Positions 1-5,472 of a DNA stretch of 13,849 nucleotides are shown here, piece by piece (position 1 is the stretch's first letter; every line of letters begins with the position of its first letter). The notes below the pieces were generated by a model that saw only the letters and a list, made by a program, of their open reading frames with translations, was not told the DNA's origin and made no database searches. Where the stretch lies: positions 1 to 13,849 of the forward strand of contig JBARPC010000033.1 in assembly GCA_049642725.1 (NCBI GenBank), read 5' to 3'. The stretch comes from JAGLYZ01 sp049642725 (GTDB taxonomy: Bacteria; Patescibacteriota; Minisyncoccia; Minisyncoccales; JAGMDC01). The position numbers and the translations under genes were made by a program.

Positions 1-19
1 TATATATTATACCAAAAAA

Positions 20-48
20 TTGACTAAAGCCCAAAATTTTATTAAAAT
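20..48 (+). promoter_or_regulatory. sigma70-type promoter for the tRNA-Pro/tRNA-Gly pair
   Basis: TTGACT (20-25) and TAAAAT (43-48) are separated by exactly 17 nt and end 8 nt before the tRNA-Pro gene. Only two tRNA genes and then a hairpin terminator follow, so this should drive a two-tRNA transcript. The call rests on motif match and spacing only. Confidence 0.6.
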
Positions 49-56
49 AAAGATAT

Positions 57-127
57 CGGGGTGTAGTGTAACGGTAGCACGAGTCCTTTGGGAGGATTTA
101 GTTCGAGTTCAAATCTCGGCACCCCGA
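57..127 (+). tRNA. tRNA-Pro(TGG)
   Basis: The acceptor stem CGGGGTG (57-63) pairs perfectly with CACCCCG (120-126), and the discriminator is A127. The anticodon arm AGTCC/GGATT encloses the loop TTTGGGA, giving anticodon TGG, which reads CCA (Pro). The T-arm carries GTTCAAATC. No CCA is encoded at the 3' end, so it must be added by the CCA-adding enzyme. It is cotranscribed with tRNA-Gly, which starts 3 nt downstream. Confidence 0.9.
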
Positions 128-129
128 AT

Positions 130-200
130 GCGGGTGTAGCTTAGTGGTAAAGCTTTTGGTTTCCAACCAAATGATGAGGGTTCAATTCCCTTCACCCGCT
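130..200 (+). tRNA. tRNA-Gly(TCC)
   Basis: The acceptor stem GCGGGTG (130-136) pairs with CACCCGC (193-199), with discriminator T200. The anticodon loop TTTCCAA gives anticodon TCC, which reads GGA (Gly). The T-loop region contains GGTTCAATTCC. No CCA is encoded. It lies 2 nt after tRNA-Pro and 9 nt before a hairpin terminator. Confidence 0.92.
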
Positions 201-209
201 CATAAAAGC

Positions 210-235
210 AAAAAATCCGCAGTAGCGGATTTTTT
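210..235 (+). terminator. intrinsic terminator after the tRNA pair
   Basis: AAAAAATCCGC (210-220), loop AGTA, then GCGGATTTTTT (225-235): an 11-bp stem whose descending arm ends in a T-run. It ends the tRNA transcript and, being symmetric, could also work on the minus strand. Confidence 0.9.
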
Positions 236-267
236 GTAATTTGTGTGAGTAATTTGTAATTAGGGAT

Positions 268-352
268 AAATTTTTCTGTTTTGTGTTCCTGCTATCGCAG
301 GAATTGCGAAAACGCTATCGCAGGCGGGCTTTGCCCGATTTTTTTTCGGGGA
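268..352. repeat. partial copy (D) of the dispersed palindromic repeat
   Basis: AAATTTTTCTGTTTTG (268-283) is identical to 4985-5000 in copy A, and 15 of its 16 bases recur in copy B. It is followed by small hairpins (TTCCTGC..GCAGGAA) and by CGGGCTTTGCCCGA with a T-run. The last part is the reverse complement of the segment at the left edge of copy A (about 4803-4822). So this copy shows the same modular make-up with rearranged parts. It separates the tRNA genes from the restriction-modification genes. The stretch 353-435 holds nothing I recognise. Confidence 0.6.
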
Positions 353-435
353 CTTGAAAAGAATGTAAAGGAATTGCGTTTGATCCACTCAACCCGTTCG
401 TGTGCAACAGATAGGAATTCTTTGAATTAGTATAA

Positions 436-461
436 CCTATTTTGGGATATACCACAATAGG
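436..461. promoter_or_regulatory. C-box-like operator of the controller gene
   Basis: This is a 26-nt near-palindrome (22 of 26 positions symmetric) with outer arms CCTATT and AATAGG and inner arms TGG..CCA. It lies directly before the controller-protein gene and overlaps the predicted -35 (TTGGGA, 442-447). Controller proteins of R-M systems bind such palindromes to activate and then repress their own operon. The palindrome is seen directly; its binding by the neighbouring protein is inferred. Confidence 0.65.
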
Positions 462-470
462 ATATATACT
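442..470 (+). promoter_or_regulatory. promoter of the C-R operon, leaderless
   Basis: TTGGGA (442-447) and TATACT (465-470) are spaced 17 nt. The ATG at 480 begins 10 nt after the -10, where transcription would be expected to start, and there is no Shine-Dalgarno motif. The controller mRNA is therefore probably leaderless, as known for several R-M controller genes such as the AhdI and Esp1396I systems. Confidence 0.6.
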
Positions 471-479
471 AAAAATAGT

Positions 480-698
480 ATGAGCAAGTCAATTTATTCA
501 AAAGAGTATAAAAATGTAATTGAAAAACTTAAAAAAGCTAGGTTTGAAGTTAGGCTAAAACAAGAAGAAGTTGCAGAAAAACTTAAAAAACCTCAATCGT
601 ATATTTCAAAAATTGAAAGAGGTGAACGTAGAATAGATGTAACCGAATTAAAAAAATTGGCAAAAATCTATAAAAAAGATATAAATTTTTTTATTTAG
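480..698 (+). CDS. XRE-family HTH regulator, probable R-M controller (C) protein
   Basis: A 72-residue protein that is almost only a lambda-repressor-type helix-turn-helix. The recognition segment runs over about residues 25-50, with a QEEVAEKL helix, then SYISKIERGER as turn plus recognition helix, then a short dimerisation helix ending in FFI. The size and organisation fit controller proteins of type II restriction-modification systems. The restriction gene starts 1 nt after its stop, and a C-box-like palindrome and probably leaderless start lie upstream, so it likely delays endonuclease expression until methylation is established. A solitary XRE repressor is the alternative, but the context makes the C-protein role much more likely. 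Confidence 0.8.
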   Translation: MSKSIYSKEYKNVIEKLKKARFEVRLKQEEVAEKLKKPQSYISKIERGERRIDVTELKKLAKIYKKDINFFI

Positions 699-699
699 T

Positions 700-1389
700 A
701 TGTATTTAGAAAAATTTGATAAATTTTTAAAAACAGTGAATTTGAAAGACTATAGAAAAAAATATAGTCATATTAAAATTGTTGAAATGGATTTAAGTAA
801 GGATATTCAGGCAATTGAACTTTTATATAAAGTATATTGGGATGAGAAAAAATTTATGTCTTTTGATGATTTTTATAAAAGATATTTAAGAGAGAAAAAG
901 AGGGCAGTTGAAAAATTCAAAATAAAAACAACTATGTGCGACGATTGTTTTGATCGTGGGTTGAAGGCAAGAATTTATAGAACTTGGGCAGGTTTAATAA
1001 CTCAAATACATGCCGGATATGTTGCTGAATTTGTTTTTGGTGAAGGATCGGTTTTAATGTCAGAAGAACTAGATCATCAGGGTGCTGATATAAGAGTAGA
1101 ATATAAAGGGTGCTTTTTGAATTATCAGGTTAAGAAAACGAGCTATAGTGGAGTAATGAGCAGAAAACCTTTGCCAAGAAAAAACAAGTTAAAAGGAGAA
1201 CCTATTGATATTAAATACGAAGTGCCAACCTGTTTATCAGATCCAAAAACAAAGAAAGGAGAATTTAGAAAACCTTATTTAAGATTTTTAGAAGACAAGA
1301 GAACAAAAGCCTTTGAAAATGGTTTTGTGGTTTTTGCTCCTTATGCTTTTGAAGAAAAGAAAAAAGAAATAGACAATTCTCTAAAATAA
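700..1389 (+). CDS. TaqI-like type II restriction endonuclease
   Basis: A 229-residue PD-(D/E)XK nuclease. The core reads RIYRTWAGLITQIHAGYVAE (residues 91-110), then ELDHQGADIRVE (123-134) and QVKK (143-146). Asp125, Asp130 and Lys146 have the same spacing (5 and 16) as Asp137, Asp142 and Lys158, the active-site residues I recall for TaqI, and the surrounding wording matches what I remember of that enzyme. TaqI cuts T^CGA, so TCGA is the expected but unproven target. A Cys-x2-Cys pair (80, 83) is an extra feature. It starts 1 nt after the controller gene and is translationally coupled or read from the same leaderless transcript. Its 3' end overlaps the convergent methyltransferase gene by 9 nt. 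Length is slightly below TaqI (about 263). Confidence 0.82.
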   Translation: MYLEKFDKFLKTVNLKDYRKKYSHIKIVEMDLSKDIQAIELLYKVYWDEKKFMSFDDFYKRYLREKKRAVEKFKIKTTMCDDCFDRGLKARIYRTWAGLITQIHAGYVAEFVFGEGSVLMSEELDHQGADIRVEYKGCFLNYQVKKTSYSGVMSRKPLPRKNKLKGEPIDIKYEVPTCLSDPKTKKGEFRKPYLRFLEDKRTKAFENGFVVFAPYAFEEKKKEIDNSLK

Positions 1390-2907
1390 TTTAGGAATAC
1401 ACTTTGTGTTTTCTAAATATTTTTCAGCAAGTTTTATATAGTCAGAATTTATTTCAAATCCAATATAAGATTGCCCTAATTCTTTTGCGGCTACGCATTC
1501 GGAGCCTGTGCCAACAAAAGGAACCAAAACAACTCCGTCTTTTTTTGGCATAGCAGATGTTACTAATTTTCGCGACAACTCAAGAGGTTTTTGTGTAGGG
1601 TGTTTGATTATTTCGTGATCGGCATGTTTTTTAAGCTCCCTTGGCTCAAATACTTGTCCTTTGCAAGTCTTGCATATAAACCACCTTTCATTCATTCCCG
1701 CGCCACCAGCCAAGGCTGGTATTTTTATTACATCGCGGGGCAAGGCTCCGCCTTTGTGAGCTTTGTAAACAGTTTCTTTTCCATTACTACTAAATCGTCC
1801 AGCGGTTCCTTTCCTTACTTTGCCAGCGGCCCCGTTCAAAAATCCTTCAGTATATGGCTCTCTTATATCATCTCTATTAAAAATCGGCTTGTCTTTCCAA
1901 GCGCAGATTATTGCTTCGTGGCTTCTTTGCCAAAAATTTAATGAAGCGACATTTTTATTTGTGTAATGCCAAATAAGCCACCTTTTGTTTATCGGAATTT
2001 CAATGGACAAATAGGCCAAAATTTCGCTAAATCCGTAAATAAACATCGTTCCCATTGGTTTCATTATTCGAATGGCTTCATTTATCCAGTTTTTACTCCA
2101 TTCTACATATTCGTTTAATTCTCTTTTGTCTAAATTATTCCCAAAATCTTTTCCGATATTGTATGGCGGATCAATAATTATTACATCGCAACTATTATCA
2201 GGTAATTTTCTTAATTCTTTAACAGCATCGCCCAGAATAATTTTATTAAGAGGAAGTTTCGCATTTTTTTTAATTTCTTCAGCGGTTGAAATTTTTTCCG
2301 CCTGTAATTCCTTTTCATTTTTTATTACATCAATAACGATACCCTGAATAGTTATTTCTTTGTCCTTTTTTATAATAATCGGCTCAATAGTTTTATTTGC
2401 TGGTTGCAATCTTATAAATCCTCGTTCTTTATAGAATTTTTTAAGCGTTGCTTCGTAATTATCAATTAAAACGACAACCTTTTGTCCATTTTCTGCAATA
2501 GATTGCTGCTTGACCAAAACAATATCGCCATCATTTATATTTTCATCTATCATACTATTTCCAATTACTCGCAAAGCATAAAATTCTCCATAGCGAGAAA
2601 GTCTGTTTTGCGGTACAGCGATTGTTTCTTTGTTTTGTGTTGCCTCTATTGGTTGTCCAGCGGCAATGAGACCCAAAAGAGGGATATTTATCATTGTTTC
2701 TTTTTTAACTATTTCAATTGAGCGAGGTTTATTATGCTTTCTTTTTAAATATCCAAGAGACTCAAGTTTGCTAATATGAAAATAAGCAGTTGAAACAGAG
2801 GCAAGTTTAAATTTTTTGCATATTTCTTCTAAAGAGGGGGAATATCCTTTTTTCTTATGATAGGAGAATATAAAGTCTAAAACTTGTTTTTGTTTTTTAG
2901 TTATCAT
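1381..2907 (-). CDS. LexA repressor/S24 protease fused to a beta-class DNA methyltransferase
   Basis: A single 508-residue frame. Residues 1-65 are a LexA winged helix. Residues 70-196 are the S24 self-cleavage domain, with the cleavage bond Ala83-Gly84 (AAGQP), nucleophile Ser118 (GNSM) and general base Lys156 (EATLKK), all nearly at E. coli LexA positions (84/85, 119, 156). A short linker leads to an amino-methyltransferase. It has motif IV DPPYN (246-250), a target-recognition stretch with Cys412/Cys415, motif X HPTQKP (436-441), motif I PFVGTG (463-468) and GFEIN (483-487). The order IV..X-I marks the beta class (N6-adenine or N4-cytosine). It converges on the TaqI-like nuclease gene, so it is the likely protecting methylase. 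A palindrome over its -10 suggests autorepression. LexA normally ends near residue 200; here no stop separates the parts. Confidence 0.88.
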   Translation of the reverse strand: MITKKQKQVLDFIFSYHKKKGYSPSLEEICKKFKLASVSTAYFHISKLESLGYLKRKHNKPRSIEIVKKETMINIPLLGLIAAGQPIEATQNKETIAVPQNRLSRYGEFYALRVIGNSMIDENINDGDIVLVKQQSIAENGQKVVVLIDNYEATLKKFYKERGFIRLQPANKTIEPIIIKKDKEITIQGIVIDVIKNEKELQAEKISTAEEIKKNAKLPLNKIILGDAVKELRKLPDNSCDVIIIDPPYNIGKDFGNNLDKRELNEYVEWSKNWINEAIRIMKPMGTMFIYGFSEILAYLSIEIPINKRWLIWHYTNKNVASLNFWQRSHEAIICAWKDKPIFNRDDIREPYTEGFLNGAAGKVRKGTAGRFSSNGKETVYKAHKGGALPRDVIKIPALAGGAGMNERWFICKTCKGQVFEPRELKKHADHEIIKHPTQKPLELSRKLVTSAMPKKDGVVLVPFVGTGSECVAAKELGQSYIGFEINSDYIKLAEKYLENTKCIPKLF

Positions 2908-2935
2908 ATTCCTTAATTTTATTTTTTATTAACTC

Positions 2936-2950
2936 TATACTTATAGTATA
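2936..2950. promoter_or_regulatory. candidate operator for the LexA domain
   Basis: TATACTTATAGTATA is a palindrome with 6-bp arms around a 3-nt centre, and it covers the -10 of the fusion gene. A LexA-type repressor commonly controls its own promoter, so this is the best candidate for its site. The sequence is not a classic SOS box of either the E. coli or the Gram-positive type. Part of the symmetry may simply come from the -10 motif. Confidence 0.4.
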
Positions 2951-2973
2951 ATAGAAAGAAAATAGAAAATCAA
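2945..2973 (-). promoter_or_regulatory. promoter of the LexA-methyltransferase gene
   Basis: On the minus strand, TTGATT (2973-2968) and TATACT (2950-2945) are 17 nt apart, about 40 nt before the ATG at 2907. AAGGA just before the ATG is a close-spaced possible ribosome site. Confidence 0.6.
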
Positions 2974-3157
2974 ATGCCAGTTATTCACAGTTAACTAAAA
3001 ATGATGGAATTCAGTAATTATATTATTTAATAACTAAATATAGAAAATGATTAAAAATTACTTAAAAGATACAAATTATCGCCTAAAAAACAAGGTATTT
3101 TCTAATTATAGTTTTTACACAAGCAATCTCTTTTACTGAAAAAGTAATATAAACTAC

Positions 3158-3186
3158 TTGACAAGTTAAATTCGTTTTGCTATATA
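3158..3186 (+). promoter_or_regulatory. promoter of the three-gene winged-helix/HEPN-like operon
   Basis: TTGACA (3158-3163) and TATATA (3181-3186) are 17 nt apart; a TATAAT 4 nt further on is an alternative -10. The leader to the ATG at 3272 is about 80 nt. It ends in an AT-rich direct repeat (15 nt at 3017-3031 and 3230-3244) that could bind the operon's own winged-helix proteins. The rest of 2908-3271 is AT-rich with no gene. Confidence 0.6.
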
Positions 3187-3271
3187 TAATATAATCAGGG
3201 TTAAATCTCCTTGATACAAAAAGTCGCATATTATATTATTTAATTATTAAAAGTTAAACGATCATAAATCT

Positions 3272-3610
3272 ATGAATAAAATCCAAAAAATAGCCAAACA
3301 AATAAAGCTTTTGTTAGATGAGCTTGTTGTTTTAGCTGACGAAAAACCAAACTCAAAATCTAACACCAAAAATAAAGTTGCAAGTACTACGCGAAAAGGG
3401 GCGGCTGGTGCACTTGTGATATTAACTGACGAAGGATTTTTTGATTCTCCAAAAGAGATTTCAGTAATAATGGAAAAGTTAAAGGAAATTGGCAGACATT
3501 ATCCGCAAGCGACCGTTGCAATGAATTTATTGAATCTTACAAAACGAAGGACATTTAACCGTTTGAAGTACAAAGGATCAAAAAATTGGCTTTATGTATT
3601 AAGAAAATAA
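3272..3610 (+). CDS. small winged-helix-like protein, first gene of an unknown operon
   Basis: A 112-residue protein. An N-terminal helix (residues 1-25) is followed by a polar, basic linker (26-45). The C-terminal globular part (about 46-112) reads like a winged helix: GFFDSPKEISVIMEKLKEIG, then a helix with NLLNLTKRR, then a strand-turn-strand GSKNWLYVLRK. I recognise the general pattern of small archaeal and CPR winged-helix proteins, but no named family. No Shine-Dalgarno motif precedes the start. It is the first of three same-strand genes with gaps of 13 nt and then a 4-nt overlap, so the three products probably act together. Function is unknown; DNA or RNA binding is the plausible activity. 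Confidence 0.7.
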   Translation: MNKIQKIAKQIKLLLDELVVLADEKPNSKSNTKNKVASTTRKGAAGALVILTDEGFFDSPKEISVIMEKLKEIGRHYPQATVAMNLLNLTKRRTFNRLKYKGSKNWLYVLRK

Positions 3611-3623
3611 TTTAATCAATAAT

Positions 3624-4019
3624 ATGACTAACGAAAATCTAACAGAAATCATAAAGAGGATAGAAAAATTAGAAGAAGCCGTATTTGGTGGCGGAAAAAA
3701 CAAAAAGAAACTTTCTAAAGTTTCAGCACGCAATATTGACTTCTCTATTAACGAGAGGGTATTTGTTAAAAGATATATCTTAGGTAAAAGCGGACCTAAA
3801 AAATTTACTCTTTTGCTTGCTTATTCCGTGAAGGGGGAGATTGATAAAAGTTTTAAATTAAGTGAGATTAAAAAACGCTGGGAGAAAAAATTAGCAGCAA
3901 AGAATATGCTCGGTAAATTCAATATGTTTTATCCAAATGACGCAAAAACTCATGGCTGGATTGATTCCAAAGAATACGGGAAATACAATCTAACAAATGA
4001 ATGGGAAAATGTTTTATGA
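3624..4019 (+). CDS. second small winged-helix-like protein of the operon
   Basis: A 131-residue protein with the same plan as the upstream product: a short coiled N-terminal helix (LTEIIKRIEKLEEAVF, residues 6-21), a Gly/Lys-rich linker (22-35), then a globular domain (about 42-131). Within that domain FTLLLAYSVKG, FKLSEIKKRWEKK and a C-terminal GKYNLTNEW strand resemble a winged helix. The shared layout suggests that the two genes are diverged paralogues or partners forming a heteromeric complex. It starts 13 nt after the first gene, and its TGA overlaps the ATG of the third gene (ATGA), typical of coupled translation. No family name can be assigned from sequence reading alone. Confidence 0.7.
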   Translation: MTNENLTEIIKRIEKLEEAVFGGGKNKKKLSKVSARNIDFSINERVFVKRYILGKSGPKKFTLLLAYSVKGEIDKSFKLSEIKKRWEKKLAAKNMLGKFNMFYPNDAKTHGWIDSKEYGKYNLTNEWENVL

Positions 4020-4801
4020 AATCAGAAAACCAGATAGAAAATCTGCTAAAACAAAAATTTGAGGCGAAAAGAGTTTCGTCTGTTGTCCAATATTTTATAT
4101 CCAGCACCCAGAAATTTGAGCAGGGCGACTGGGAAACTTCTTTATCAAAGGCAGGTAAATTTATTGAGGCGGTTATCAAAATGTTGTGGGTTTATGCCGG
4201 CAAGTCGCTTCCAGTAAAACAAAAAGATTTTAAGGCAGGAGTTTTCGCTCAAAAAATTATAGACCAAGTCAATACTACTGAAATTTCAGAAGAGGGCGTC
4301 CGGCTTGAAATTCCACGAGCAAGTATTTTTGTTTATGATATTACATCAAATCGTGGTGGTAGACACGATTCTGATGAAATTACTCCAAACGAAATGGACG
4401 CCTCAACGATTTTACCGATATGTTCTTGGATTTTGGCTGAGATTGTAAGGTTTGCAACAAAAAAATCTATTGATATTGAGGAAGCTAAAAAAATCATTGG
4501 TTCCTTAATTGAACGCAAATATGCTATTTTTGAAGAAATTGATGATCGTGTATATATTGATCATAAAAAATTCAAAGGCGCTAATGAATGTGGTTTACTT
4601 ATTTTATATAAAGTTTATCCGAACAGAATTGCCAAAAATAAATTCACGGATTGTTTGAAACGACATAATTTTAAACAATCTGCAATTAAACTTGAAAGGT
4701 TGTCAAACTATATTGATGTTGATGTATATGGTAATATATTATTGCGTGCGACAGGAAGACAGAAAGCAGAAGAGATTTTAAATAAGAGAAAAATCCGCTA
4801 A
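4016..4801 (+). CDS. HEPN-like alpha-helical protein with C-terminal winged-helix-like part
   Basis: I chose the ATG at 4016, which gives 261 residues and an ATGA overlap with the upstream stop; an in-frame ATG at 4001 is possible but would overlap by 19 nt. Residues 15-62 and 95-148 are long amphipathic helices. Between them lies SNRGGRHD (111-118), then NEMDA and WILAEIVRF. This resembles helical HEPN/Abi-type domains, whose RNases carry an Arg-x4-6-His motif. Here the spacing is Arg113-x3-His117, so catalysis is uncertain. Residues 155-255 look like a separate winged-helix or four-helix part. It is the last gene of a three-gene operon next to an R-M system, so a defence or toxin role is an inference from context. 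Confidence 0.65.
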   Translation: MKSENQIENLLKQKFEAKRVSSVVQYFISSTQKFEQGDWETSLSKAGKFIEAVIKMLWVYAGKSLPVKQKDFKAGVFAQKIIDQVNTTEISEEGVRLEIPRASIFVYDITSNRGGRHDSDEITPNEMDASTILPICSWILAEIVRFATKKSIDIEEAKKIIGSLIERKYAIFEEIDDRVYIDHKKFKGANECGLLILYKVYPNRIAKNKFTDCLKRHNFKQSAIKLERLSNYIDVDVYGNILLRATGRQKAEEILNKRKIR

Positions 4802-5041
4802 AAAAAATCGGGCAAAGCCCGAAAGCGGGCGGGCAAAAAGAAAAAGGGGTGTGGGGGAAATGAATTTTTGTCCGCCTGCGTCAGCGTTTCCGCAATCTCG
4901 CTGAAAGCGGGACGCAAAACAGAAAAATTTTCGTTTCCTTAATTGAAAAAAATTTGCGAGGGGGCGATTAAAAAAATGTTTAGAAAATTTTTCTGTTTTG
5001 CTTCCGCCGTAACGGAGCGGAGGCGATTGCGGAAACGCTTG
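4800..5041. repeat. dispersed palindromic repeat, fullest copy (A)
   Basis: A nested inverted repeat with several layers. The inner arms (4914-4932 and 4983-5001) are 19 bp and perfect, with core AAAACAGAAAAATTTTC. The outer arms AGCGTTTCCGCAATC (4883-4897) and GATTGCGGAAACGCT (5025-5039) are 15 bp and perfect. Left of these is a G-rich block containing GCAAAAAGAAAAAGGGG and GAATTTTTG, shared with copies B and C. Small GC hairpins (for example CGGGCAAAGCCCG) are interspersed. No transposase is nearby. Reading frames across it are artefacts of its base composition. The segment begins at the stop codon of the HEPN-like gene. Confidence 0.75.
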
Positions 5042-5132
5042 CCCGAGCGGAGCGAGGGCTGAATAAATCAAATTTCCGCGTCCGGATTTTGCTCAAAATG
5101 AGTTCTAACTTTTTTCAATAACCCGCTCAAAG

Positions 5133-5164
5133 AAAAGAGCCGTGCCAAATAGCACGGCTCTTTT
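5133..5164. terminator. bidirectional intrinsic terminator after the HU gene
   Basis: AAAAGAGCCGTGC (5133-5145), loop CAAATA, GCACGGCTCTTTT (5152-5164), a 13-bp perfect stem. On the minus strand it lies 11 nt past the HU stop and its descending arm ends in a short T-run. On the plus strand the T-run is longer, so it can also block readthrough from the repeat side. Confidence 0.9.
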
Positions 5165-5174
5165 TGTTAACAAA

Positions 5175-5447
5175 TTATTTCACTGCATCTTTCAAAATTT
5201 TTCCTGATTTAAATTTAGGAACCTTAGTTGCCGGGATTTTAATCTTTTCTTTGGTTTGAGGATTAATACCCATCCTTTCCTTTCTCTTGCTCACTACAAA
5301 CTTACCAAAACCAGTTAAAATAACCTCTTCTCCTTTGGATAAGACCTTGGTAATTTCTTCCAAGATTACTGTTAAACTTTCTTCAGCATCTCCTTTTGAA
5401 ATGCCTACTTTTTTATTTATGATTTGTATTAAATCTTTCTTATCCAT
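5175..5447 (-). CDS. hup: HU/IHF-family DNA-binding protein
   Basis: A 90-residue protein, the normal length for HU. The N-terminal helices (KKDLIQIINKKVGISKGDAE) lead to GEEVILTGFGKFVVSKRKER (residues 39-58), the hallmark saddle sequence. The DNA-embracing arm follows with GINPQTKEKIKIPATKVPKFKSG (60-82), including the Asn-Pro-Gln-Thr tip whose Pro intercalates between base pairs. It compacts and bends DNA as a dimer, and could help bend DNA at recombination sites. It lies 25 nt after rny, probably cotranscribed with it, and is followed by a strong terminator. HU is the more likely member, as IHF is mostly proteobacterial. Confidence 0.95.
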   Translation of the reverse strand: MDKKDLIQIINKKVGISKGDAEESLTVILEEITKVLSKGEEVILTGFGKFVVSKRKERMGINPQTKEKIKIPATKVPKFKSGKILKDAVK

Positions 5448-5449
5448 AT

Positions 5450-5470
5450 TTAGAAATTAGAAATTAGAAA
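5450..5470. repeat. tandem heptamer TTAGAAA x3
   Basis: Three perfect back-to-back copies of TTAGAAA fill the 25-nt gap between rny and the HU gene, ending 3 nt before the HU start codon on the minus strand (read there as TTTCTAA). Slippage here would change rny-HU spacing only. Confidence 0.8.
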
Positions 5471-5472
5471 TT

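Noticed and set aside
1591..2721. Plus-strand frames opposite the LexA-methyltransferase gene
   Set aside because: Shadows of the long minus-strand gene, with no recognisable protein features.
4778..5071. Minus-strand reading frame of 97 codons
   Set aside because: It lies within repeat copy A; low-complexity Phe/Pro/Arg composition results from the palindromes.
5450..5470. CRISPR-like or regulatory repeat between rny and HU
   Set aside because: Only three back-to-back heptamers without spacers; a simple slippage repeat. No CRISPR array is present anywhere in the window.
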